Of a stretch of 32,776 nt of DNA, positions 15,544 through 22,946 are shown piece after piece (position 1 is the stretch's first letter; every line of letters begins with the position of its first letter). A model generated the notes under the pieces. The model made no database searches. It had not been told where the DNA came from and was given only the letters and a program-made list of their open reading frames with translations. Origin of the DNA: Dichloromethanomonas sp964477085 (GTDB lineage: Bacteria > Bacillota > Desulfitobacteriia > Desulfitobacteriales > Syntrophobotulaceae); assembly GCA_964477085.1 (NCBI GenBank), contig CAYZDF010000033.1, positions 1-32,776 of the forward strand. Reading direction: 5' to 3'. Position numbers and translations under genes: made by a program.

Positions 15544-16092
15544 TTATCCTTCAGTTTCCTGCAGAAACCATAACTTCGTATCTCCATATTGTTTGGTAAT
15601 GATAACTTCGAATGGAAATATATTTTCATTAACCTTTTCATCTGCTGCGGTCTCCACAATGATCACACCATTACGATTCAAAAGCTGATGATGGTTTAAC
15701 TCTAAAATGACCTTAGGAATGATCCCTTGGTGATACGGTGGATCAAGGAAAATGAGATCGCATTTTTCTGAATTCTGCTTGAGAAATAGAAATGCATCCA
15801 TCTTAAAGAGCCTGGTTCGATCCTGGGCCCCAAGCCTCGCAATATTTTCATTGATAATCTCCCAAGCTGTGTGACTCTTCTCTACAAGAACTGCTCCGGC
15901 TGCACCTCGGGATAATGCTTCTAATGCAAGACTTCCAGTCCCTGCAAATAAATCTAAGACTTTGGCCTCAGCTATTTTGTTGCCTAAAATATTAAATATA
16001 GCTCCTTTAATCTTATCGGAAGTTGGACGAGTTTTCATTCCCTCTACCGCTTTTAAACGACGTCCTTTCCAATCACCCGCGATAATCCGCAT
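15544..16092 (-). CDS. rsmD: 16S rRNA (guanine966-N2)-methyltransferase RsmD
   Basis: RsmD methylates N2 of G966 in 16S rRNA during 30S assembly, using S-adenosylmethionine. The 182-aa protein begins MRIIAGDWKGRRL and has the RPTSDKIKGAIFN segment, SAM motif I VLDLFAGTGSLALEALSRGA and the catalytic motif IV DPPY (LIFLDPPYHQG). The ATG at 16092 has AGGTGG 10 bases upstream; a longer frame to 16116 starts before that site and is unlikely. One base separates it from the stop of the upstream methyltransferase gene, so the two are probably translationally coupled. Confidence 0.95.
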   Translation of the reverse strand: MRIIAGDWKGRRLKAVEGMKTRPTSDKIKGAIFNILGNKIAEAKVLDLFAGTGSLALEALSRGAAGAVLVEKSHTAWEIINENIARLGAQDRTRLFKMDAFLFLKQNSEKCDLIFLDPPYHQGIIPKVILELNHHQLLNRNGVIIVETAADEKVNENIFPFEVIITKQYGDTKLWFLQETEG

Positions 16093-16093
16093 T

Positions 16094-16765
16094 TTATTTT
16101 TTCCACCTAACAACAATAAAACCAGGATTCGTGATGACCTTTTGTTCCATTTCTATTGCATCTTCAAAGGACTCCGCATCAGGGGGGAAGTAAAGTACTC
16201 CCCTGATTTCAGGCTTTGTCCCTATTCTCCAAGCTTCGATTTCTTCTGCCCGAAAGAATCGAGCTTGGTTAAACACAGATTGAGGATTTAAAGAAGCAGC
16301 TTCACGATATTTTTTACTCCAGGCATTGTCATCACCGATCACACCAATCACCAGGCACCCACCTGGATTCAGTTTTTCATAAAGCTTGCGCAGAACGTTT
16401 TCAGGCTCGGGTATAAATTCAAAAGCAGTCATGGATAGTATTCCGTCAAATGAACCGAGATCATCAAGATATTCGGTGATATCACCATGAATCCAGTTAA
16501 CCTTATTTCCACGTTCTTCAACTTTTTTCCTGGCCTGATCCATCATCTCCCTCGAAACATCGACAGCTGTTACCTGGCATCCTTGTTCAGCTAACCAAAC
16601 GGTATACAATCCTGTGCCACAACCAATCTCCAGTACCTTTCTGCCTGATGGCACAAAAAATTCTTCGATAGCTTTCCTCTCCACCAAATCGACCGCTCTT
16701 CCGATCGGGGTTTCGTACCATTTATCATAGGAATGTGCTATATCATCAAATAATGCTTTTTCCAT
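16094..16765 (-). CDS. Class I SAM-dependent methyltransferase, substrate unknown
   Basis: This 223-aa protein has the class I methyltransferase fold of the UbiE/Methyltransf_11 type. Motif I is VLEIGCGTGLY (about 44-54), the acidic end of strand 2 is VTAVDVS, motif II lies at WIHGDITEYL and motif III is LNPGGCLVIGVIGD. The substrate cannot be told from sequence. The ATG at 16765 (MEKALFDDIAHSYDKWYE) has GGGAGG five bases upstream; the frame extends to 16801 without a better site. It lies one base before rsmD and may be regulated with it. A perfect TATAAT -10 is visible upstream. Confidence 0.88.
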   Translation of the reverse strand: MEKALFDDIAHSYDKWYETPIGRAVDLVERKAIEEFFVPSGRKVLEIGCGTGLYTVWLAEQGCQVTAVDVSREMMDQARKKVEERGNKVNWIHGDITEYLDDLGSFDGILSMTAFEFIPEPENVLRKLYEKLNPGGCLVIGVIGDDNAWSKKYREAASLNPQSVFNQARFFRAEEIEAWRIGTKPEIRGVLYFPPDAESFEDAIEMEQKVITNPGFIVVRWKK

Positions 16766-16855
16766 CAGAACCTCCCGCTGATAATCTGTAAAAAATAACA
16801 ATTCAAACTAAAAACATTACGATAAATGAAAGTTAAACTTATTGTTTCTTCTCCC

Positions 16856-16883
16856 ATTATACAATTATCTTAAATGATTTAAA
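16856..16883 (-). promoter_or_regulatory. Candidate promoter for the methyltransferase-rsmD operon
   Basis: On the minus strand, a perfect TATAAT (16856-16861) lies 16 bases after a weaker TTTAAA (16878-16883). The leader would be about 85 bases. The AT-rich surroundings reduce confidence. Confidence 0.4.
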
Positions 16884-16927
16884 CACTTTATGATTGAAAA
16901 CAAAAATATTAATTTTTAGTATATCAC

Positions 16928-16948
16928 TTTGTCTTTCTAAAAGACAAA
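16928..16948. repeat. 9-bp perfect inverted repeat in the methyltransferase/gpr gap
   Basis: TTTGTCTTT (16928-16936) and AAAGACAAA (16940-16948) are perfect inverted arms around a 3-base loop. The element lies 11 bases before the -35 of the gpr-side sigma-G promoter and upstream of the methyltransferase promoter. No T tract follows on either strand, so an operator or protein-binding site is more likely than a terminator. Confidence 0.45.
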
Positions 16949-16958
16949 TGATTGAAAG

Positions 16959-16989
16959 TGAATATCTGCCTTCAAAACAAAACATACTA
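16959..16989 (+). promoter_or_regulatory. Near-perfect sigma-G (forespore) promoter upstream of gpr
   Basis: TGAATA (16959-16964) and CATACTA (16983-16989) are separated by 18 bases. These are the classic -35 and -10 sequences of Bacillus sigma-G promoters, as found before ssp genes and gpr. Transcription would begin near 16996, about 155 bases upstream of the gpr ATG. A terminator-like hairpin lies between promoter and gene. The match is seen directly; use by sigma-G is inferred from consensus and from gpr being a forespore gene. Confidence 0.75.
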
Positions 16990-17041
16990 AAAAAAGTTTC
17001 CGAAACTACACTTTTAACCTTCTCATCATAATTCTTTATTT

Positions 17042-17068
17042 ACTGGCCATTCTTTGGCCAGTTCTTTT
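17042..17068 (+). terminator. Terminator-like hairpin in the gpr leader
   Basis: ACTGGCCA (17042-17049) and TGGCCAGT (17055-17062) form an 8-bp perfect stem with loop TTCTT, followed by TTCTTTTC. It lies about 45 bases downstream of the predicted sigma-G start and 80 bases before the gpr ATG. It could attenuate gpr or end a roughly 70-base noncoding RNA. On the minus strand no T tract follows. Confidence 0.6.
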
Positions 17069-17071
17069 CAA

Positions 17072-17089
17072 TCAATCGTACACGATTGA
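17072..17089. repeat. 18-bp palindrome upstream of gpr
   Basis: TCAATCGT (17072-17079) and ACGATTGA (17082-17089) are perfect arms with a 2-base centre. The element lies just after the terminator-like hairpin and about 60 bases before gpr. It looks like an operator for a dimeric regulator. It could instead form a second RNA hairpin with the terminator. Confidence 0.45.
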
Positions 17090-17150
17090 ACAAGCCTGTT
17101 TATTACTTACTATTTGCGTAAAAATTACAATTAAAGGAGTGTAAAGTAAC

Positions 17151-18137
17151 ATGAAGAAATCCGTTCTATTAAAAAACATGAATGTTTACTTAGACCTTGC
17201 TCTTGAGGCCCATGATCTCTTACGTGGAGAAACAGGTGCTGAAGTTTCAGGAGTTATCATGGATAAAGATGAGATGGATGGGACGACAGTAACGACCATT
17301 ACCATCACCAATCAACATGGAGAAAAAGAATTGGGACGCCCTAAAGGTAATTACATAACGCTCGAAGCTCCGGCAATCAAAGATAACAACTACGAGGAGC
17401 ATAAAAAAATAACGGAAGCATTAGCAAAACATTTGGGAAAATTATTTGAGTTCAGAGAGGATACCAGTGTATTGATCGTCGGTCTGGGAAACTGGAATGC
17501 CACGCCCGATGCGCTAGGACCAAAGGTTGTCGAAAAAATACTGGTAACACGTCATCTTTTCCATTATACACCTGAAGAAATGAAAGGAAAGATGCGAAAA
17601 GTCTCGGCCATATCCCCTGGCGTCCTGGGACTAACGGGCATTGAAACCGCGGAAGTAATCAGGGGTCTGGTTCAGCATGTCAAACCTGATTACGTGATTG
17701 CAATTGATGCCTTAGCCGCCGGTGCACTGGAACGGATTGGCACAACGATCCAACTGGCGGATACTGGAATCAATCCAGGTTCGGGAATTGGCAATCATCG
17801 TAAAGGCTTGAATGAAGAGACTTTAGGCTGCAAAGTCATCGCCATTGGCGTGCCCACTGTTGTTAACGCAGCAGTCATCGCCCACAAAACCATTGAGGAG
17901 CTTTTTGGTCAAATGGAATCTGAGCCTGCCCTATCCACGTTTTATACTCAGGAAAACGAACAGGTCTTTATGGACGTTATGAATAAAGCCCTCTCTCCTT
18001 TCAAAAACAGTTTAATGGTTACACCCAAGGAAGTTGATGATCTTATCGAGCGCAGTTCCCGAATCATCGCCGGAGCATTGAATCTTAGTATTCACCCGGG
18101 AGTATCCAGTGATAATTATGAGACATATCTTCAGTGA
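17151..18137 (+). CDS. gpr: Spore germination protease GPR
   Basis: GPR is the aspartic-type endopeptidase (family A25) that degrades small acid-soluble spore proteins at germination. It is made as a zymogen in the forespore. The 328-aa sequence has the propeptide region with DLALE (15-19), corresponding to the autoprocessing site DLAVE-like in Bacillus. It also has GLGNWNATPDALGP with D120, and VIAIDALAA with D186; these align with the essential Asp127/Asp193 of the B. megaterium enzyme at a constant shift of seven. The DTGINPGSGIGNHRK motif and the C-terminal LMVTPKEVD are intact. The ATG at 17151 follows AAGGAGTG. A candidate substrate, a mini-SASP, is encoded 5 kb downstream. Confidence 0.97.
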   Translation: MKKSVLLKNMNVYLDLALEAHDLLRGETGAEVSGVIMDKDEMDGTTVTTITITNQHGEKELGRPKGNYITLEAPAIKDNNYEEHKKITEALAKHLGKLFEFREDTSVLIVGLGNWNATPDALGPKVVEKILVTRHLFHYTPEEMKGKMRKVSAISPGVLGLTGIETAEVIRGLVQHVKPDYVIAIDALAAGALERIGTTIQLADTGINPGSGIGNHRKGLNEETLGCKVIAIGVPTVVNAAVIAHKTIEELFGQMESEPALSTFYTQENEQVFMDVMNKALSPFKNSLMVTPKEVDDLIERSSRIIAGALNLSIHPGVSSDNYETYLQ

Positions 18138-18241
18138 TACAAGAGAGATTAAATCAGATCAGGTATTGAAGAATAGGATGGCTTCCTGCACAATATACCT
18201 ATAGGCAAGACAGGATAAATTTTCAAGTGCTTATTAATTAT

Positions 18242-18264
18242 TTCAATAATATAAAGTTATTGAA
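18242..18264. repeat. 8-bp inverted repeat upstream of the Ca2+-ATPase gene
   Basis: TTCAATAA (18242-18249) and TTATTGAA (18257-18264) flank a 7-base centre, TATAAAG. The element lies 28 bases before the ATPase start, within a 155-base gap with no clear terminator for gpr and no convincing sigma-A promoter. It may be an operator or an mRNA hairpin ahead of the ribosome-binding site. Confidence 0.4.
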
Positions 18265-18292
18265 GATGATTATACAGCAATAGGAGGATACT

Positions 18293-20947
18293 ATGTCTTA
18301 TAAGAAGTCAGAAGGTAAGCTCTATCATACTCTTTCCATACCTGAGTCTCTTGACATTTTACAATCGAGAAATGAGGGCCTCTCTGCACAGGAAGTCCAA
18401 AGAAGGATTGCTGAATATGGCCCTAACGAATTGAAGGAAGGTGTCCAACGAACCATCTGGGGAATGTTTCTTGAGCAGTTTAAGAATCTCATGGTTATTA
18501 TCCTTCTGGTAGCCGCCGTAATCGCTGGTTTTCTTGGCGAAATAGCGGACACCTTCATAATAATGATCGTAATCCTTCTGAACGCTGTCCTGGGTGTCGT
18601 GCAAGAAAACAAAGCTGAAAAAGCTCTTGCCGCTTTGAAGATGATGTCATCTCCCTTCGCCAAGGTCAAACGAGGCAGCACCGTTGAACGGATTAAATCT
18701 TCAGAAATCGTACCCGGCGACATCGTTTTACTGGAAGCTGGTGATTATGTCCCTGCCGATATGAGACTTATCGAAAGCTTTAGTTTGAAGATCGAAGAGG
18801 CAGCTCTCACCGGCGAATCTGTCCCTGTGGAAAAAACAACCGAAACCATCCCTGAAGCTGAGATAGTAATTGGAGATAGGCTTAATATGGGTTATCTCGG
18901 GAGCAGTGTGACCTATGGCCGGGGTACCGGCATTGTCACTGCTACGGGAATGAATACCGAAGTCGGTAAGATCGCCGGTTATCTGGCTCAGGAAGAAACA
19001 TCCCAAACACCTCTGCAAAAGAAACTGGAAGAAATGAGTAAGTATTTAACCATCGGCATACTTGTCATTTCTGTGATTATTTTTGCAGCAGGGATTCTGC
19101 AAGGCAATGAAATCTTTGAGATGTTTCTGACTGCGGTTAGTTTAGCGGTTGCTGCGATTCCGGAAGGTCTTCCTGCAGTGGTAACTATTGTTCTGGCCTT
19201 GGGCGTTCAACGCATGGCCAAACGCAATGCCATCATCAGAAGGTTACCCGCCGTGGAAACATTAGGAAGTACTCAAATTATCTGCTCAGATAAAACAGGT
19301 ACCCTTACTCAAAATAAAATGACAGTTAAACAAGTGTATTTGAATGAGAACGTTATCAATGGAGAAAGATTGTCACTGGAAATGCCTGGAGCTAAAGAAC
19401 TTCTGGGTATCATGATCCTCTGTAATGATTCCAAGACCTCTGTGAAAAATGAACACTTTAAAGCAATCGGCGATCCGACTGAAACAGCATTGATTTACTA
19501 CGGCTGGGAAAAAGGATTGAACAAAGATAATCTGGAGCAAAAACACCCCCGCGTGGGAGAGATTCCTTTCGATTCAGATCGGAAACTGATGACAACCATT
19601 AACCAGTTTGATGATAGCTTGATGGTGATGACGAAAGGTGCTTCAGATGTCCTTCTTGACCGGTGTACCGGAATCCTGGATAACGGCCAGATCAGACCTC
19701 TTCAGGATGATGACCGCCTGAAAATTATAGAAGCTAATAAAACCATGGCTAGTAATGCGCTCCGTGTCCTCGCTATCGCCTCTAAGGATATTGCTATCTT
19801 GCCTTCTTCCCTGTTACCGGAAGAAACCGAAAAAGATCTTATCTTTATCGGCTTAGTGGGAATGATAGACCCTCCTAGGGAAGAGGCTAAAGAAGCAGTC
19901 CGCATCTGTACTCAGGCTGGAATAAGACCTATTATGATTACCGGTGACCATAAAGACACGGCTACGGCTATCGCTCGGGAGTTAAACATCATTCGGGACG
20001 AACAGGAAGTAATCACAGGTGTTGAACTTGATAAGATCAGTGATGCTGACTTCGAAAAAGCGGTTACCCAATATTCGGTCTACGCCAGAGTCTCTCCTGA
20101 ACATAAAGTGAAAATCGTTAAAGCCTGGAAGAAGCTGGGTAAAGTTGTGGCCATGACGGGAGATGGTGTTAACGATGCACCTGCTCTGAAATCATCAGAT
20201 ATTGGGGTTGGCATGGGTATTACCGGCACGGATGTCTCGAAAGGCGTATCCGATATGGTCTTATCCGATGATAATTTTGCGACGATCGTTATTGCGGTTG
20301 AAGAAGGTCGTAAAATTTACAGTAATATTCGTAAAACAGTTCAATTCCTTCTCTCTGCCAATATGAGCGAAGTTACAGCTTTGTTTATCGCCACTATGCT
20401 TAATTGGAAGATCCTCTTCCCCATCCACATCTTATGGGTAAACCTTGTGACAGATACCTTCCCCGCCTTAGCCTTAGGTTTAGAAAAGGCAGAAAAAGAT
20501 ATTATGGCTCAGAAACCTCGTACCAATCAAAGTTTCTTTGCAGGAGGAATAGCCCGAAACATCTTCTACCAAGGTATACTCCAGGGGATAATCGTGTTAG
20601 GCGTTTTTCATCTTGCCCAACTGCGGTATCCTGAAGTACCTGGAATAGCAATTACCATGGCCTTTGCCACCCTTGGTCTCATTCAGATTGCTCATGCCTT
20701 TAATGTAAGATCGACAGAAAAATCACTTTTTAAGCTTGGCATTTTTTCTAATCAATACATGATTGGTGCAGCACTCCTTTCGATCTTACTCCAAGTTTCA
20801 GTCATCACCTTTCCTTTCCTCAACAAGGTGTTTCGCGTTGTTCCCTTAGACTTCGAACAATGGCTGATCGTAATTCTGAGCTCATTGCTTATTATCCCCC
20901 TTGTTGAGATCGTCAAACTTTTCAGTAAAGAATCCAACAAACGATAA
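18293..20947 (+). CDS. Cation-translocating P-type ATPase, P2A (Ca2+) type
   Basis: This is a membrane pump that most likely exports Ca2+ using ATP. The 884-aa protein has the P2A layout: an N-terminal cation ATPase domain, TM1-2, an actuator domain with TGES (173-176), TM3-4 with the ion-site motif AAIPEGLPA (287-295), the phosphorylated aspartate D333 in SDKTGTLT, the nucleotide domain, the hinge TGDGVNDAPAL, and six C-terminal TM segments. TM5 carries SANMSE and TM6 carries NLVTD, matching the SERCA-type residues that ligate Ca2+ at both sites. Length is normal for bacterial SERCA-like pumps. The ATG follows TAGGAGG. Ca2+ rather than Mn2+ is inferred from these motifs. Confidence 0.9.
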   Translation: MSYKKSEGKLYHTLSIPESLDILQSRNEGLSAQEVQRRIAEYGPNELKEGVQRTIWGMFLEQFKNLMVIILLVAAVIAGFLGEIADTFIIMIVILLNAVLGVVQENKAEKALAALKMMSSPFAKVKRGSTVERIKSSEIVPGDIVLLEAGDYVPADMRLIESFSLKIEEAALTGESVPVEKTTETIPEAEIVIGDRLNMGYLGSSVTYGRGTGIVTATGMNTEVGKIAGYLAQEETSQTPLQKKLEEMSKYLTIGILVISVIIFAAGILQGNEIFEMFLTAVSLAVAAIPEGLPAVVTIVLALGVQRMAKRNAIIRRLPAVETLGSTQIICSDKTGTLTQNKMTVKQVYLNENVINGERLSLEMPGAKELLGIMILCNDSKTSVKNEHFKAIGDPTETALIYYGWEKGLNKDNLEQKHPRVGEIPFDSDRKLMTTINQFDDSLMVMTKGASDVLLDRCTGILDNGQIRPLQDDDRLKIIEANKTMASNALRVLAIASKDIAILPSSLLPEETEKDLIFIGLVGMIDPPREEAKEAVRICTQAGIRPIMITGDHKDTATAIARELNIIRDEQEVITGVELDKISDADFEKAVTQYSVYARVSPEHKVKIVKAWKKLGKVVAMTGDGVNDAPALKSSDIGVGMGITGTDVSKGVSDMVLSDDNFATIVIAVEEGRKIYSNIRKTVQFLLSANMSEVTALFIATMLNWKILFPIHILWVNLVTDTFPALALGLEKAEKDIMAQKPRTNQSFFAGGIARNIFYQGILQGIIVLGVFHLAQLRYPEVPGIAITMAFATLGLIQIAHAFNVRSTEKSLFKLGIFSNQYMIGAALLSILLQVSVITFPFLNKVFRVVPLDFEQWLIVILSSLLIIPLVEIVKLFSKESNKR

Positions 20948-20987
20948 CATAAAAAGCCTAATCTTCCATTATTCGTCATTTTATCCA

Positions 20988-21016
20988 TTGTACTTATAAT
21001 TTCCTTATGCTATAGT
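20988..21016 (+). promoter_or_regulatory. Candidate promoter for the MarR cassette
   Basis: TTGTAC (20988-20993) and TATAGT (21011-21016) are separated by 17 bases. The -10 overlaps the left edge of the palindrome at 21012-21047. A second, isolated TATAAT occurs at 20995-21000 without a good -35. The -35 is weak (three of six), which suits a regulated promoter. Confidence 0.4.
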
Positions 21017-21047
21017 TGGCATATCAAATAATTGATATGTCAACTAT
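21012..21047. promoter_or_regulatory. 36-bp palindrome, probable MarR operator
   Basis: Two 16-bp arms (21012-21027 and 21032-21047) pair with a single mismatch around ATAA. The core is ATATCAA-ATAA-TTGATAT. The element overlaps the -10 and start region of the promoter for a small gene, marR and an MFS gene. MarR proteins typically autorepress through such AT-rich palindromes. Because T6 follows the right arm, the same element could also form a hairpin terminator for the upstream Ca2+-ATPase gene; both roles are possible. Confidence 0.6.
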
Positions 21048-21078
21048 TTTTTACTTTTTATTTTCAAGGAGGAACCGT

Positions 21079-21294
21079 ATGAAAGGTTTAATAGAATTAA
21101 GAGACAAAAAATATACCCCGTATTATTATAACGACCTGATTCAATACCTTCTTGAGGAACAAATTTCACTTGTTACAAAAAAGCGAACCTATTACACTTT
21201 ACAGGAAGCACGATATCGTTTTCTTTTGAATCAGCCGTTTATGAAGCATTTTTCGACTGTCAAAATATCTGTCTCAGGGTGGAAACATGGATAA
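21079..21294 (+). CDS. Hypothetical 71-aa protein, first gene of the MarR cassette
   Basis: I do not recognise this protein. It is 71 aa, basic and rich in Tyr, Leu and Lys. It begins MKGLIELRDKKYTPYYYND and shows no membrane segment, signal peptide or cysteine. The ATG at 21079 has a strong AAGGAGG upstream, which supports it as a real gene; the frame extends to 21016 but that part overlaps the operator. Its end overlaps the marR start by 8 bases, so translation of marR is probably coupled to it. Its place between the operator and marR suggests a role in, or regulation by, the same system. Confidence 0.6.
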   Translation: MKGLIELRDKKYTPYYYNDLIQYLLEEQISLVTKKRTYYTLQEARYRFLLNQPFMKHFSTVKISVSGWKHG

Positions 21295-21706
21295 ACCGCT
21301 TGGCCACTGGATCCATTTTGTTGATCTCAAACTTAAGCAAGATCTTAATAATCGCATCACGGATTACCATGTAACGAGTGAGCAATGGGGACTTCTAAAC
21401 TCAATATATATGGATGAAGGTCTATCTCAGACAGCTTTAGCCCAAAACACGCTTAAAGACCAGGCTTCGGTAACCCGGATGTTAGCCAGGCTAATCGAAA
21501 AAGGTCTGGTCTCTAAGGATTATAATTCAGCGGACAAACGATCATTCAGTCTTCGTCTTACAGACCAGGGAAGACATCTTAGAAATGCTCTCCTCCCATA
21601 CACCTACTTGACCATGAATAAGGCCTTGAAGGGTTTATCCGAAGAAGACATCAACCACTTTAAAGTGATATTAAAGAAAGTCTATCGAAATCTGGAAGAC
21701 AATTAG
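21287..21706 (+). CDS. MarR family transcriptional regulator
   Basis: The 139-aa winged-helix regulator probably acts as a dimeric repressor released by a small ligand. N-terminal and C-terminal helices flank the DNA-binding region. The recognition helix lies around LKDQASVTRMLARLIEKGLV (about 57-76), and the wing contains DKRSFSLRLTDQG. No cysteine is present in the protein, so a thiol-redox OhrR-type mechanism is excluded. It overlaps the upstream 71-aa gene by 8 bases and precedes the MFS gene by 11 bases. The palindrome at 21012-21047 is its likely site. The ligand cannot be predicted. Confidence 0.9.
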   Translation: MDKPLGHWIHFVDLKLKQDLNNRITDYHVTSEQWGLLNSIYMDEGLSQTALAQNTLKDQASVTRMLARLIEKGLVSKDYNSADKRSFSLRLTDQGRHLRNALLPYTYLTMNKALKGLSEEDINHFKVILKKVYRNLEDN

Positions 21707-21717
21707 GAGGGAATTCT

Positions 21718-22899
21718 ATGTCTGTACATCCTCAGGAAGCAAGCAAACCCAGGCTTTGGACTAAGAACTTCATCTTAATCATGATAGTTAACCTTTTTGT
21801 CTTCATCAGCTTTCAAATGCTGTTACCAACAATGCCAGTCTATGTTCAGCATCTGGGTGCAACTGAAGATATCGTTGGTTTGATGATGGGGATGTTCACG
21901 ATCACTGCCGTTGGTTTACGTCCATTTGCTGGAAGGGTGCTTGACACAAGAGGACGCAAGGTTGTCTACTTCTTTGGTTTAACCATTATTATCTTATCCA
22001 TTTTTGCCTATAGTTTGGTGACTTCTGTTGCCCTCGTCTTATTCCTGCGTCTGATCCATGGTTTTGGCTGGGGAGCATCCACCACTGCAGCCGGTACGAT
22101 CGCCGCTGATGTTATCCCCAAACAAAGACTAGGGGAAGGTATGGGGTTTTACGGGCTGACAACCGTTATTTCTATGGCACTGGCACCTGTTATCGGTCTG
22201 CAGATTATTAAATCCTGGGATTTCCCTACTCTCTTCTATATTTCTACTCTTCTCGCTATTATCGGTGCAGCCTTTGCTCAATTTATTAAATATCAGGTCA
22301 TTCAGCAAGAACCGGAAGCCAAGAAAGATGCTGCGAGACCTCCTCTCTTCGAAAAAAAGGCCTACAAACCGGCAGTAATCATCTTCTTCATCACCTTAAC
22401 CTACGGCTCAGTTGTTACGTTTATTGCCTTATATGCTGCTGAGTTCAATATAGATAATATTGGGATTTTCTTCACGGTCTACGCCCTGACGCTCTTATTC
22501 TCAAGACCCCTCTTTGGCAAAATAGCTGATAAAAAAGGATTCGATTATGCCATGATTCCTGGAATTATCTGTGTAGGACTGACCATGATTATTCTCTTTT
22601 CAGCCCAGAACCTCTACTTTTTCCTGGCTGCGGCTGTTTGTTATGGTATTGGCTTTGGTGCGATTCAGCCCAGCCTTCAAGCCATGACTGTCTTCCATGT
22701 TCCTCCCCAGAGACGGGGAGCCGCCAATGGAACTTTCATGAGTGGATTTGACCTAGGGATTGGAGTTGGTTCCATGATCTGGGGATTAATAGCCAAGATA
22801 CTGGGCTATAGTACCATGTATCTCTTAGCTGTCATTCCCGTTATCATTGCTTTATTTCTTTACTTTGTCCTGGGCAAAAATAAAAATCATCCTGACTGA
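21718..22899 (+). CDS. MFS transporter, probable drug or metabolite efflux
   Basis: This is a 393-aa major facilitator protein with about 12 predicted membrane helices, predicted to export a small molecule by proton antiport. Motif A between TM2 and TM3 reads GRVLDTRGRKVV. The TM5 segment GMGFYGLTTVISMALAPVIG resembles the antiporter motif C of drug exporters. A cytoplasmic loop at about 197-213 (QQEPEAKKDAARPP) separates the two halves. The ATG at 21718 follows TAGGAGGG. It is the last gene of the MarR cassette and its expression should follow MarR. The substrate is unknown. Confidence 0.9.
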   Translation: MSVHPQEASKPRLWTKNFILIMIVNLFVFISFQMLLPTMPVYVQHLGATEDIVGLMMGMFTITAVGLRPFAGRVLDTRGRKVVYFFGLTIIILSIFAYSLVTSVALVLFLRLIHGFGWGASTTAAGTIAADVIPKQRLGEGMGFYGLTTVISMALAPVIGLQIIKSWDFPTLFYISTLLAIIGAAFAQFIKYQVIQQEPEAKKDAARPPLFEKKAYKPAVIIFFITLTYGSVVTFIALYAAEFNIDNIGIFFTVYALTLLFSRPLFGKIADKKGFDYAMIPGIICVGLTMIILFSAQNLYFFLAAAVCYGIGFGAIQPSLQAMTVFHVPPQRRGAANGTFMSGFDLGIGVGSMIWGLIAKILGYSTMYLLAVIPVIIALFLYFVLGKNKNHPD

Positions 22900-22946
22900 A
22901 TATTGTTCTTTATATCGTTTTGTTATCTGTCATTCTTCTATATATT

